Shown here: piece after piece, positions 40,615-49,462 of the stretch
Layout of the letters: each line of letters begins with the position of its first letter
Position numbering within the stretch: position 1 is the first letter of the stretch
Assembly (NCBI GenBank): GCA_024232965.1
Contig: JACKQF010000009.1
Coordinates: 124,001 to 188,000, forward strand
Length of the DNA: 64,000 nucleotides
Direction: 5' to 3'
From: Verrucomicrobiaceae bacterium
GTDB taxonomy: Bacteria; Verrucomicrobiota; Verrucomicrobiia; Verrucomicrobiales; Verrucomicrobiaceae
The notes under the pieces: generated by a model
Told to the model about the DNA's origin: nothing
What the model saw: only the letters and a program-made list of their open reading frames with translations
Databases searched by the model: none
Program-made: the position numbers and the translations under genes

Positions 40615-42228
40615 CTAAAAATCCAGGTAGATCTCTGCACGTCGATTGCGCGAGCGCCCTTCTGGATCGTCGGTGCCGTCTGCCTTTTGGTTGGGGCTCA
40701 GCGGTTGAGCCTTGCCGACGGCGGTGGTGACGATTTGTTCTGCGGCAACTCCTAGGCTGGCGAGTTTCTTTTTAACGATCTCAGCGCGGTTTTGCGAAAG
40801 GCGGATATTGTAATCGTCGGTGCCCATGGCGTCAGTGTGACCGGCGATGGTGAGCTTCTTCTTTGAGTCGGACTTCAGGAGGCCTGCGACGATTTCCAGC
40901 TGCTTGAGGGCTCGTGGGTGCAGTTCTGCACTGTCGTATTCGAAGTAGAGAGCAAGAGATTCGCCGCCGCGTGGGTTGCTGACGATGGGAGTGTAGGGGA
41001 CGCCCATTTTGGAAGCGGATTGGGCGAAGGAGCCCAGAATGTCAGAAAGGTTCAGGCCAACCACGCGCCATGGTTTGTCGATGCCATCGCGCTGGAGTTC
41101 GAGGCCGAACTCGGTGTTTTGCTGCAGTTTCTCGGACTGCACCTGCGCAATGACCCAGGATACTTCGGGGTTGGCGACGGTGAGGATGAGGGGTTTGCCG
41201 GGCTTGAGCTCGTATTCGCCTTCTTCAAACACAATACAGAGGCCGGCGAGACGTTCGGCGGGCACTTTGGACTCGACGATCCATTCGCGAGCGGTCGTGA
41301 ATTCGTGTCGAAGGAGGGCGCCCACAAAGTCGCTCGAAAAGGACAGTGCGTCCTGGGTTTCATCGACGACGAAGAGTGAATTGGTGGTGGTGCCGAGCGC
41401 GCCAGGGATGCCCTTGCCGCTGCTCATGCCGGGGGCTGGTGGCACAGGTGGTGTGGCGGAGCCTGGGGCCATGGCGACGGTCGGCCCTGTGGGTGTGGGA
41501 ACGGTGGGTGTTGTCGGCGCAGTTGTGGGGGCAGTGCTGGGCCCAGCTGCAGGGAGGGCGGCAGCGAGTTCCTTTGGCAGGTGAAGGCGGCCGACTTTCC
41601 AGCCCATTTTTTCGTCGCGTTCCAGGTCCATTTGGAGTCGGACGATGGAGCCATCGGGCTTTACGAAGGGAATGGAGACTCGGGTGAAGTTATCAACCTG
41701 ACCGATAACCTGCACTTGGTCGGCGGGGCCAATTTTGAGCCCCATTGGGCCTGTCAGGTTTTTCCACAAGGCGGCGGCGGCTTCAGTCTGGTTGGGATCT
41801 CCGGCAGCTGCGAGCGCTGCGGCGGTGCTCATGTCGCCTGTCGCAAGGGCTCGGGCGAGTTCCTGGGCGGCATCCAGGGGGCGGGCGAAGCCGAACTTAG
41901 CTGCTGGCGCTGGAGTGGCGGCCTTTGGTGATGGGGTGCTACTGGGGGGCGTTGTACCTGGGGCAGTCGTGGCACCTGGTTGTGGAGGGGTTCCGGGCTG
42001 GGGTTTTTCGCCTGTAGGTGGGCCGGGAGCGGGGTCTGCGCCGACGGTGGAGGTGATTTTTTGGGCTGCGGCCGTCTTTTGTTCTTCAATTTTTTTGCGG
42101 GTGAAGAGGAAGAATACTGCGGCACTGATGGCCAGGGCGAGGACGATTATCAGCACGGGGGCTGCGGCGCCAGTCCGCTGGTGGGCGGCGGAGTGGGGCC
42201 TCGTGGGGAATGGGGGGGTAGTATGCAT
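40615..42228 (-). CDS. Membrane-anchored protein with OmpA-like C-terminal domain
   Basis: About 537 residues from the ATG at 42228 (an ATG at 42279 would add 17). A short N-terminus and a membrane helix (APVLIIVLALAISAAVFFLF) precede a long Pro/Thr/Gly/Ala-rich linker (about 55-125, and again about 225-270), a middle domain with repeated beta motifs, and a C-terminal OmpA-like domain (about 425-537) with the peptidoglycan-binding pattern AGHTDAMGTDDYNIRLSQNR and ending RSRNRRAEIYLDF. OmpA-like domains bind diaminopimelate in the cell wall, so this protein probably tethers the inner membrane to peptidoglycan. The Pro-rich linker would span the periplasm. Confidence 0.8.
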   Translation of the reverse strand: MHTTPPFPTRPHSAAHQRTGAAAPVLIIVLALAISAAVFFLFTRKKIEEQKTAAAQKITSTVGADPAPGPPTGEKPQPGTPPQPGATTAPGTTPPSSTPSPKAATPAPAAKFGFARPLDAAQELARALATGDMSTAAALAAAGDPNQTEAAAALWKNLTGPMGLKIGPADQVQVIGQVDNFTRVSIPFVKPDGSIVRLQMDLERDEKMGWKVGRLHLPKELAAALPAAGPSTAPTTAPTTPTVPTPTGPTVAMAPGSATPPVPPAPGMSSGKGIPGALGTTTNSLFVVDETQDALSFSSDFVGALLRHEFTTAREWIVESKVPAERLAGLCIVFEEGEYELKPGKPLILTVANPEVSWVIAQVQSEKLQQNTEFGLELQRDGIDKPWRVVGLNLSDILGSFAQSASKMGVPYTPIVSNPRGGESLALYFEYDSAELHPRALKQLEIVAGLLKSDSKKKLTIAGHTDAMGTDDYNIRLSQNRAEIVKKKLASLGVAAEQIVTTAVGKAQPLSPNQKADGTDDPEGRSRNRRAEIYLDF

Positions 42229-42430
42229 AATGCGGGCACGACTGACTTTTGGGGGAGGAGGGACCCGATAGAATGCCACTGCGTATGGTTCAGAATCAAG
42301 TTGATTCTAGGGCAAAGGGAGGCGACGCCTTAGAGCGCTCGGCCTCATTTTGCCTCCGGATACGGGATTTTTGCATTTCCCTCCTGGAAGTGTATGCTAT
42401 CCACCCGCGCGAAGCGTAACCCTGTTCAAC

Positions 42431-44512
42431 ATGTCAGACGATCAATTTGGAAATCGCAACGAAGGCCCTAACCGGAAAGGCCAAGAGCCCAACTTTAATT
42501 GGCGGGGCTTTTTGCTCTTTGCTATGGCACTGCTGCTGGTGGGCTCTGCCCTGATGGTGAATACCGCCAGCAAGGGCAGCCAATCGCTCACCTATGCTCA
42601 ATTTAAAGAACTGGTGGAGAGCGACCAGATTGATCGCACCAAAGATCTACAGCTCGTGCGGCAGGACTCCACCATGGAGGAGATCATCCGTGGTTACCGT
42701 CGTTCGTCTGGCAAAACTGAAGTGCCTCCTGTTGAGGGTTCGGAGCCCGTCGACAAGGCGCCTGCCGCGGCTGCCTCGGATCTGTTCCGTGTGGCGGTGA
42801 ATCTGGATCTCCAGCGTGACGAGATCAATAAGCTGTTGGACTCCAAGGGCTTGGTTTTGAACCCGGTTTATGAGAACCATGTGTGGAGCGCGATGCTGGT
42901 CCCCCTGATCCCACTGGTCCTACTGCTGGTCTTGATCTACGTGCTGGTGCGCCAGCAAATCCGCACGGCTGGCCGTGGCGCGATGAGTTTTGGCAAGAGC
43001 CGCGCGCGTCTCCTTTCCCAAGAGCGCAACAAGGTCACTTTCAAGGATGTGGCTGGCTGCGATGAGGCCAAGGAGGAGGTGCAGGAGTTGGTGGAATTCC
43101 TGAAGGATCCGAAGAAGTTCCAGCGCCTCGGAGGCAAGATCCCGAAGGGCGTCTTGATGGTCGGTTCGCCTGGGACGGGCAAAACTCTGCTCGCCAAGGC
43201 AATTGCTGGTGAGGCCGATGTCCCGTTCTTTAGTATCAGTGGTTCAGATTTTGTGGAAATGTTTGTCGGCGTCGGTGCAAGCCGTGTGCGCGACATGTTT
43301 GAACAGGGTAAAAAGAATGCGCCTTGCTTGATTTTTATTGATGAAATCGACGCAGTGGGTCGTCATCGCGGTCACGGGCTCGGTGGCGGGCACGATGAGC
43401 GCGAGCAGACCTTGAATGCGTTGCTTGTGGAAATGGATGGCTTTGATACGCAAGAAGGCATCATCATCATCGCCGCGACGAACCGTCCAGACGTTCTTGA
43501 TCCAGCCTTGCTGCGTCCCGGCCGCTTTGACCGTCAGGTCACCGTTAGCCTGCCAGATGTGAAGGGTCGCGAAGAGATCCTGCGCGTCCATGCGAAGAAG
43601 GTGAAATTGGGCGAAAACGCAGACCTTTCTAAGGTGGCGCGCGGTACTCCAGGGTTCTCCGGTGCTGAACTGGCAAACGTCATCAACGAAGCCGCCCTGC
43701 TGGCTGCGCGTCGCAATTTGAAGGCCATCGGCACGCCTGAGCTGGAAGAAGCGCGCGACAAAGTGCGCTGGGGTCGCGAGCGCCGCAGTCTGGCCCTCAG
43801 CGACAAGGAAAAAGAAAACACCGCCTACCATGAGGCTGGTCATGCGATCTTGATCGAGGTGCTGGAGCACACGGATCCTCTGCACAAGGTCACCATCATC
43901 CCTCGGGGGCCATCTTTGGGCTCCACGATGTGGTTGCCAGAGGAAGATAAATTTACCCATCGCAAGAGCGAGCTCCTGGATGACCTGGTGGTCGCAATGG
44001 GGGGCCGCGTGGCTGAGGAGATCAAATTCGGCGACGTGACAAATGGAGCCATGGGTGATATCCGCCAAGCGACGGCGATCGCACGCAGCATGGTCTGTGC
44101 CTGGGGCATGAGCGACACGCTCGGCATGGTGGAATATGGGGAGGCTGATAGCGCCGTGTTCCTCGCTCGCGATCTCGGTCGCAGCCGGAATTATGGCAGC
44201 GTCACCGCGCAGAAGATCGATGAGGAAGTGAAGCGTCTCATTGACGAAGCCTACGACAACGCAAAACAGATCCTGATCAAGCACCGCGCTAGCCTAGATG
44301 CCATCGCTCAGGCGTTGCTCGAATACGAGACGCTCGACGGTCCACAGATCAAGGAAATCATGGAGCACGGCCGAATGCTGAATCCCCCGCAATCCAAGCC
44401 CAAGCCACCAGCGCCACCTCCGATCCCGAAGGCCAACGAGCAGCGCAGCGCCGCGCAGGATGACAACGAGGGTGGTTCACTTCCGGGTGATCTCGCTGGC
44501 GTCCCAGCCTAA
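42431..44512 (+). CDS. ftsH: ATP-dependent zinc metalloprotease FtsH
   Basis: A 693-residue FtsH. An N-terminal membrane helix (about 25-44), a periplasmic part (about 45-155), a second helix (SAMLVPLIPLVLLLVLIYVL), then AAA+ with Walker A GSPGTGKT at 245-252, Walker B LIFIDEIDAVGR and the second region of homology ATNRPDVLDPALLRPGRFD, and the peptidase with zinc motif HEAGH at 467-471. It degrades misfolded membrane proteins and short-lived regulators. The ATG at 42431 was preferred to an upstream TTG at 42350, which would add 27 residues not typical of FtsH. The periplasmic part and the Pro-rich C-terminal tail are longer than in E. coli. A strong hairpin follows. Confidence 0.96.
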   Translation: MSDDQFGNRNEGPNRKGQEPNFNWRGFLLFAMALLLVGSALMVNTASKGSQSLTYAQFKELVESDQIDRTKDLQLVRQDSTMEEIIRGYRRSSGKTEVPPVEGSEPVDKAPAAAASDLFRVAVNLDLQRDEINKLLDSKGLVLNPVYENHVWSAMLVPLIPLVLLLVLIYVLVRQQIRTAGRGAMSFGKSRARLLSQERNKVTFKDVAGCDEAKEEVQELVEFLKDPKKFQRLGGKIPKGVLMVGSPGTGKTLLAKAIAGEADVPFFSISGSDFVEMFVGVGASRVRDMFEQGKKNAPCLIFIDEIDAVGRHRGHGLGGGHDEREQTLNALLVEMDGFDTQEGIIIIAATNRPDVLDPALLRPGRFDRQVTVSLPDVKGREEILRVHAKKVKLGENADLSKVARGTPGFSGAELANVINEAALLAARRNLKAIGTPELEEARDKVRWGRERRSLALSDKEKENTAYHEAGHAILIEVLEHTDPLHKVTIIPRGPSLGSTMWLPEEDKFTHRKSELLDDLVVAMGGRVAEEIKFGDVTNGAMGDIRQATAIARSMVCAWGMSDTLGMVEYGEADSAVFLARDLGRSRNYGSVTAQKIDEEVKRLIDEAYDNAKQILIKHRASLDAIAQALLEYETLDGPQIKEIMEHGRMLNPPQSKPKPPAPPPIPKANEQRSAAQDDNEGGSLPGDLAGVPA

Positions 44513-44535
44513 GCCAGCAAAACGGACTTATCCAG

Positions 44536-44561
44536 TAGGCTCGTTCGCCTGAACGAGCCTA
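44536..44561 (+). terminator. Hairpin after ftsH
   Basis: Perfect 11-bp stem TAGGCTCGTTC/GAACGAGCCTA around a 4-base loop, 24 bp after the ftsH stop. There is no T tract on either side. Confidence 0.6.
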
Positions 44562-44638
44562 GGCGGTCGTGAATGCGGGGAAGACACACCCAGCGCCCAA
44601 TTCCAACATCCGACGAAAATACCGCCTTTAATGACGAG

Positions 44639-44902
44639 CTACTGCGGCTCCTCCGCCGGTGTCGATCCTGGCTCTGGCGCGAACTGGCTGAGGGTGTCCA
44701 GGTAGAGGCGCTCGACCTTGGTGCGTGCCCAGGGTGTTTTGCGCAGGAAGGTCAGGCTGGATTTGATGCTGACGTCGAAGTTGAAACAGTTGATCCGGAT
44801 GATGCGGCCCAGTTCCTCCCAGCCATAATGCTCGACAAGCTTACGGACGATCTTTTCCAGGGTAATGCCATGAAGGGGGTTTTGGGGGCCAGCTGCGTGC
44901 AT
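44639..44902 (-). CDS. VF530/DUF2132 family DNA-binding-like protein
   Basis: An 87-residue protein that matches the VF530 family throughout: NPLHGITLEKIVRKLVEHYGW, then FDVSIKSSLTFLRKTPWART and KVERLYL. The structure of Vibrio fischeri VF530 has an alpha/beta fold with weak similarity to DNA-binding proteins; no role has been shown. It faces ftsH convergently and the aminotransferase gene divergently, with about 140 bp before the latter. The C-terminal 15 residues are Pro/Glu-rich and probably disordered. Confidence 0.85.
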   Translation of the reverse strand: MHAAGPQNPLHGITLEKIVRKLVEHYGWEELGRIIRINCFNFDVSIKSSLTFLRKTPWARTKVERLYLDTLSQFAPEPGSTPAEEPQ

Positions 44903-45042
44903 GAGGCATTGGTGGGCGGCTGGGGCTTCACGTCAAGTGCACACAATTGTGCCAAGGATTGGTTGCGTGTGCGGCTTGTGCGGCTATGACTGGCTGCCCG
45001 GCGGCGTTTCCGATCCGGGCCTTTTTTCTTTCCGCCCCCATC

Positions 45043-46122
45043 ATGAGTCAGCACATCAAACTCTTCATCCCTGGTCCTATCGAAGTCTCGCCCGGCACCT
45101 TTGCCGCCATGGCACAGCCAATGATCGGTCACCGCAGCAAGGACTTCCAGAATCTCTACGCTGAGATCCAGCCCCAGTTGCAGACGCTGTTTGGCACCAA
45201 GCAGCAAGTCTTTCTCAGCACCTCCTCCGCCTGGGGCGTGATGGAAGGTAGCATCCGCAACTTGGTGAAGAAAAAAGTCCTGAACTGCTGCTGCGGCGCT
45301 TTTTCCGACAAGTGGCTGGACGTCTCCCGCCGCTGCGGAAAAGAGGCTGAGGCCTATCAGGTCGAGTGGGGTCAACCCATCCTGGCTGAAGAGATCGAAA
45401 AACGTCTGGCAACAGGCGAGTTCGACGCGATGACCTTGATCCACAATGAGACCTCCACCGGCGTCTTGAATCCGCTGACAGAGATCGCTGCGCTGAAGAA
45501 GAAGTTCCCTGACGTGATGTTCATCGTCGACTCCGTTTCAGGCTTTACCACGGTGCCAGTCGCGTTTGATGAACTGGGTATCGACGTCTTGCTGACAGGT
45601 AGCCAAAAGGCGCTGGCAATGCCTCCGGGCTTGGCCTTGTTCGCAGCCTCCGAGGCCGCGTTTCAGCGTGCAGCTGAGATGACAGACCGTGGCTACTACT
45701 TCGACTTTATCGAGTTCCGTTCCAACGGGGAAAAGAGCATGACACCTAGCACACCCTGCATCTCCCTGATCTACGGACTGCGTCATCAGCTTGGCGTGAT
45801 TTTGGCGGAAGGGCCAGAGAACCGCTACGCTCGTCATGCAAAGCTGAACGGAATGGTGCACGACTGGGTGCAGCGCAATGGCTTTGAATTCTTTGCGCCT
45901 GAGGGCTATCGCTCCAAGGCCTTGACCTGCGTCGCCAACAATCGCGATATCGATGTGGCAAAGCTGAATGCGAATCTGAAGGCGGATCATCACCTCGTCA
46001 TCGATGGCGGCTATGGGAAGCTGAAGGGCAAGACCTTCCGCATCTCCAACATGGGTGATGAAACGGAAGAGACGATTTCCAGCCTGCTGGCATCGCTTGA
46101 TGACGCTCTGGCCAAACTGTAA
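45043..46122 (+). CDS. Class V aminotransferase (alanine-glyoxylate or serine-pyruvate type)
   Basis: The product has 359 residues. It is a PLP enzyme of fold type I in the SerC/AGXT group: N-terminal FIPGPIEVSPGTFAAMAQPM with IGHRSKDF, a middle block IVDSVSGFTTVPVAFDELGID with the cofactor Asp, and the PLP lysine in LTGSQKALAMPPG. Likely reactions are alanine-glyoxylate or serine-pyruvate transamination, or phosphoserine-type chemistry as in Methanosarcina/Verrucomicrobia SerC-like enzymes. The substrate cannot be read from sequence alone. The ATG at 45043 was chosen; an earlier one at 44947 adds a Cys-rich stretch with no match to the family. Confidence 0.85.
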   Translation: MSQHIKLFIPGPIEVSPGTFAAMAQPMIGHRSKDFQNLYAEIQPQLQTLFGTKQQVFLSTSSAWGVMEGSIRNLVKKKVLNCCCGAFSDKWLDVSRRCGKEAEAYQVEWGQPILAEEIEKRLATGEFDAMTLIHNETSTGVLNPLTEIAALKKKFPDVMFIVDSVSGFTTVPVAFDELGIDVLLTGSQKALAMPPGLALFAASEAAFQRAAEMTDRGYYFDFIEFRSNGEKSMTPSTPCISLIYGLRHQLGVILAEGPENRYARHAKLNGMVHDWVQRNGFEFFAPEGYRSKALTCVANNRDIDVAKLNANLKADHHLVIDGGYGKLKGKTFRISNMGDETEETISSLLASLDDALAKL

Positions 46123-46150
46123 GTCGGCGCTCTGCTGCATCCCTCGTGTC

Positions 46151-46435
46151 ATGAGCACCTTCAAACCGCCCGGTCAATGTCCCGTGTGCGGAGAGTGGGT
46201 GCCTCGCGGTGCGGCGGCTTGTGACCAGTGCGGCTCGTGCGCAAAGTCAGGTTGGAACGATGAAGATCGCGCCTACGATGGCGTGGATTTGCCAGACGAA
46301 GACTTTGACTATGACGACTTTGTGGAGCGGGAGTTTGGCGGCGAGGCTGGTAATGACCGTCTGACACGCCAGCTCTGGTGGTGGGTGGCTCTTATTTTGT
46401 TTTTGGTGCTCCTCATCGCCTACTTTAGGCCTTAG
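46151..46435 (+). CDS. Small zinc-ribbon membrane protein
   Basis: A 94-residue protein. Residues about 10-30 carry two pairs of cysteines (CPVCGEWVPRGAAACDQCG) forming a probable zinc ribbon, followed by an acidic stretch (DLPDEDFDYDDFVEREF) and a C-terminal membrane helix (LWWWVALILFLVLLIAYF). It starts 28 bp after the aminotransferase gene and 69 bp before the pabA-type gene. No known role; a tail-anchored zinc-ribbon layout of this kind is common in Gram-negative genomes. Confidence 0.75.
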   Translation: MSTFKPPGQCPVCGEWVPRGAAACDQCGSCAKSGWNDEDRAYDGVDLPDEDFDYDDFVEREFGGEAGNDRLTRQLWWWVALILFLVLLIAYFRP

Positions 46436-46504
46436 TGCCGGCCAGCAGAAAACTTTGCTTTCCCTCGTAGACGGGTGAAGCGTATCCCATACACAGGCGC
46501 TGCC

Positions 46505-47080
46505 ATGCTTTTAATCATCGATAATTACGACTCCTTCACCTACAACCTCGTCCAGTACTTCGGAGAAATGGGCGCGATAATGGAGGTGCGGCGCAATGAC
46601 CAGATTACGCTGGACGAAATCCGCGCTCTGGCGCCTGACCACATCTGCATCTCGCCAGGACCCTGCACGCCGAAGGAGGCAGGCATCAGTTGCGATGTCA
46701 TCCGCACGTTTGGAGGCAAGGTGCCACTGCTTGGCGTATGCCTTGGGCATCAGTGCATCGGGGATGTTTTTGGTGGCGATGTCGTGCGTGCCGGACGGTT
46801 GATGCATGGAAAGACCTCCATGATCCGCCATCAAGACGGCTCCGTCTTTCGCGGTCTGCCAGATCCATTTCTGGCCACGCGCTATCATTCGCTGCTGGTG
46901 AAAAGGGACACTCTTCCTGATTGTTTGGAGATCACTGCAGTGGCGGACGATGATGAGAGCGAAATCATGGGCCTGCGCCACAAAGAGATGGAGATCCATG
47001 GCGTGCAATTCCATCCAGAGTCGATTTTAACCACCTCTGGAAAGCAGTTGTTGAAGAATTTCCTGGAGATAACGGCTTGA
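46505..47080 (+). CDS. pabA: Anthranilate/aminodeoxychorismate synthase glutamine amidotransferase subunit
   Basis: A 191-residue class I glutamine amidotransferase. Signature blocks: LLIIDNYDSFTYNLVQYFGE at the start, HICISPGPCTPKEAG, nucleophile Cys79 in LLGVCLGHQCIGD and the His-Glu dyad in GVQFHPESILT. It supplies ammonia from glutamine to a chorismate-using partner for tryptophan or folate synthesis; many bacteria use one such protein for both. The partner (TrpE or PabB) is not next to it. The symbol pabA/trpG is given by family, not by proof of pathway. An alternative start at 46475 would add 10 residues. Confidence 0.88.
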   Translation: MLLIIDNYDSFTYNLVQYFGEMGAIMEVRRNDQITLDEIRALAPDHICISPGPCTPKEAGISCDVIRTFGGKVPLLGVCLGHQCIGDVFGGDVVRAGRLMHGKTSMIRHQDGSVFRGLPDPFLATRYHSLLVKRDTLPDCLEITAVADDDESEIMGLRHKEMEIHGVQFHPESILTTSGKQLLKNFLEITA

Positions 47081-47158
47081 TGCCGCTTTAGTCTGAGTGA
47101 ACGCTTGGCGCTGATCCTTTGTCAGCTCTAGTGGATCTCAATTTTTGCCAGTCCGATA

Positions 47159-48586
47159 ATGTCTTCCTTCACCGCCCTCCGTGACGCGCTTCGGGATTCT
47201 CCTGAAAACGTCTCTCTGCTGTTACTATTTGGGCGCTCCTGCCTGGATGAGTTGCGGCTGGACAAGGCTCGCGACGCTTTTGAGCGTGTGTTGGAGATCG
47301 ATCCCGATCATCAAGATGCGCAACTCGGCATCGCCAAAGTTCACTTCATGGAGGGCGATCCCTCCGGCGCTGCAGTGCGCATTGAGCGTGTCCTCCAGGC
47401 CGACCCGGGTGACATCGCCGCGCACTTGCTGCTGAGCCGTGTGCTACTCAGCGAAGGCGACCGCGCCCGCGCTGTGGAGCATTTTGACAAGGCGGCGCAA
47501 CTCGATGCAACCATGAGCGATCCTGCGTTGGAAAAAGATCTGGAACGCACCGCAAAGGAGGCACGCCGCGCATCTGCCCCCCCAGCGCAAGATGTTACCT
47601 CGACGGAAAGCTTTTTCGAGAACGAGTCGCAGAGCGATGCCTTTGAAGATCCTTTCTTGGAAGACGTGCCATTCGAGTGGCGGCCGGAGACCTTCTTCGC
47701 CCCAGGTGATCCCGAACGCACCCGTGTGGCCTTCGCCGATGTCGGTGGCATGGATGCGCTGAAGGAGGAGATCCGTCTGAAGATCATCTACCCGCTGCAG
47801 TTCCCTGATTTGTATAAAGCCTACGGCCGACGCACAGGCGGGGGTATCCTGATTTACGGACCTCCGGGCTGTGGCAAGACACTGATGCTGCGCGCAGTGG
47901 CAGGGGAGGTGGCCTGCAACTACTTCTCCGTCGGGCTGCATGAGATTTTCGATCCCTATTGGGGCAGCACGGAGCGCAATCTGCACCAGATTTTCGAGAC
48001 CGTGCGTGCCCAGGCACCTTGCGTGCTGGTTTTTGACGAACTCGATTCACTGGCGCAAGACCGCCGCCAAGTTCGCGAGACGCAGATGCGCAATTTGGTG
48101 AACCAATTCTTGCATGAGCTCGATGGGATTCGCAGCGAAAATCAGCGCATCCTCGTCATCGGTGCCACCAATCAGCCATGGAATCTCGACCCTGCCTTCC
48201 GTCGCCCGGGTCGCTTTGATCAAACGATCTTTGTTCCGCCGCCAGACGATGCCGCACGCGCTCAGATCATTGGCCTCTTGGCTCGTGACAAACCTATCTC
48301 TAACCTGCGTCCCGACGTCCTCGTGCAGGCGACGCAAGGCTATTCAGGTGCTGACTTGAAATGGATCTTCGATCGTGCGGCAGAGCTCGCGCTTTCTGAG
48401 GTTATTCACACTGGCAAGCCGGTGCCGATCTCAATGGATCGTCTTTTGGAAGTGGCCAGCAGCCACCACCCCACCAGTGGTCAATGGCTGGAAGGTGCCC
48501 GCACACACGTCGCCGAGATGGCTCCAGATGGAGGCTTCGCCGAAGTCCGCAAGTTCCTCGGGGTGCCCGCTCCGAAGGAGGGGTAG
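47159..48586 (+). CDS. TPR - Cdc48-type AAA+ ATPase fusion
   Basis: The product has 475 residues. The first 130 or so form about three tetratricopeptide repeats (for example ARDAFERVLEIDPDHQDAQL); an acidic linker follows; then one AAA+ module starting FADVGGMDALKEEI with Walker A GPPGCGKT (about 238-245), Walker B CVLVFDELDSLAQDR and the arginine-finger region ATNQPWNLDPAFRRPGRFD, as in Cdc48/spastin-type ATPases. A short helical lid ends the chain. Proteins of this type remodel or unfold partners, and the TPR part probably picks them. No partner is seen in the neighbourhood. The combination is uncommon outside a few phyla; its role is unknown. Confidence 0.85.
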   Translation: MSSFTALRDALRDSPENVSLLLLFGRSCLDELRLDKARDAFERVLEIDPDHQDAQLGIAKVHFMEGDPSGAAVRIERVLQADPGDIAAHLLLSRVLLSEGDRARAVEHFDKAAQLDATMSDPALEKDLERTAKEARRASAPPAQDVTSTESFFENESQSDAFEDPFLEDVPFEWRPETFFAPGDPERTRVAFADVGGMDALKEEIRLKIIYPLQFPDLYKAYGRRTGGGILIYGPPGCGKTLMLRAVAGEVACNYFSVGLHEIFDPYWGSTERNLHQIFETVRAQAPCVLVFDELDSLAQDRRQVRETQMRNLVNQFLHELDGIRSENQRILVIGATNQPWNLDPAFRRPGRFDQTIFVPPPDDAARAQIIGLLARDKPISNLRPDVLVQATQGYSGADLKWIFDRAAELALSEVIHTGKPVPISMDRLLEVASSHHPTSGQWLEGARTHVAEMAPDGGFAEVRKFLGVPAPKEG

Positions 48587-48672
48587 GGCGGTGCCGCTGC
48601 CCTCGGGTTGTGCGCAGTGCCAAACTTTTCTGCTCACTTGACGGTCTTTTGGTTGGGGGCTCTTGTTTGCGA

Positions 48673-49461
48673 ATGCGCGGCTTGGTTCTTTACCTGTTCA
48701 TTGTTGTCAGCTGGGTGTCTGCAGACGAGATCGTCATCAAGCCGCACGCTATCCCGGGGCCATGCTCGGTGGCCCAGTGGAAGAAGGATTGGCCGGGCTG
48801 CGAGTGGGAAGACGGAGTCAAAGAGGGGCATCTCTCAGTGGTAGCGCGCGGTGATGGGAAGGCCTTTCGGGTGGACTATGCGCGGGGGCAGATTGGCCCA
48901 GAGAATTGCGGTGTCGGCTGGCGGTTTCCGATTGGGAAGGCGGAGGTGGCACAACTGACTTACACGGTGCGTTTTGGCGACGACTTCGACTGGGTAAAGG
49001 GCGGCAAATTGCCTGGCCTGAGCGGTGGTCCCTCGAACGTGAGCGGCGGGCGTCCCGCCGATGGCACGAATGGCTTTTCAGCGCGTTTGATGTGGCGTCG
49101 GGATGGGCGCGGGGAAGCCTACGTCTATCACAAGAACCAAAAGGGCGACTATGGCGATAGCTTTGCCTTTCCAGAAGATTTCCGCTTTCCAACCGTCGCG
49201 CCGATTCGTGTGCGGATGCGCGTGGAGATGAATGAGCCTGGCCGAAAAAACGGCAAGCTCTACGTTTGGATCGCAATGGGCGAACCGATGACGGAACAGT
49301 TGGTCGTCAGTCGAACCAACATGGAATGGCGCAGCGTCGATGCCTTTGCGATTGACTCGCTCTACTTCGAGACCTTCCACGGCGGCAGCGACAAGACCTG
49401 GGCACCGTCTCGTCCCTGCTGGGCGGAGTTTTCCGGAGTGAAAGTGGCGACGGACCCGTGA
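48673..49461 (+). CDS. Secreted polysaccharide lyase (PL14-like) protein
   Basis: A 262-residue protein from the ATG at 48673, where a signal peptide begins (MRGLVLYLFIVVSWVSA). The mature domain is beta-rich (jelly-roll-like) and contains DFDWVKGGKLPGLSGG, GFSARLMWRRDGRGEAYVYH and a final YFETFHGGSDKTWAPS. Those blocks match the alginate-lyase/PL14-type domain. Candidate active-site residues are in the KGGKLPG, YVYH and HGGSD blocks. Substrate not known; alginate or glucuronan are typical. Longer upstream in-frame starts overlap the AAA+ gene and are unlikely. It converges with carA (1-bp gap). Confidence 0.75.
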   Translation: MRGLVLYLFIVVSWVSADEIVIKPHAIPGPCSVAQWKKDWPGCEWEDGVKEGHLSVVARGDGKAFRVDYARGQIGPENCGVGWRFPIGKAEVAQLTYTVRFGDDFDWVKGGKLPGLSGGPSNVSGGRPADGTNGFSARLMWRRDGRGEAYVYHKNQKGDYGDSFAFPEDFRFPTVAPIRVRMRVEMNEPGRKNGKLYVWIAMGEPMTEQLVVSRTNMEWRSVDAFAIDSLYFETFHGGSDKTWAPSRPCWAEFSGVKVATDP

Positions 49462-49462
49462 A

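Noticed and set aside
40901..40945. TGCA...TGCA inside the OmpA-like gene as another activator site.
   Set aside because: The spacer has 4 bases instead of 3, it is inside a coding region and has no partner at 30-32 bp.
43244..44284. A 346-codon minus-strand frame opposite ftsH.
   Set aside because: The ftsH protein is conserved through the whole stretch; the antisense product has no recognisable features.
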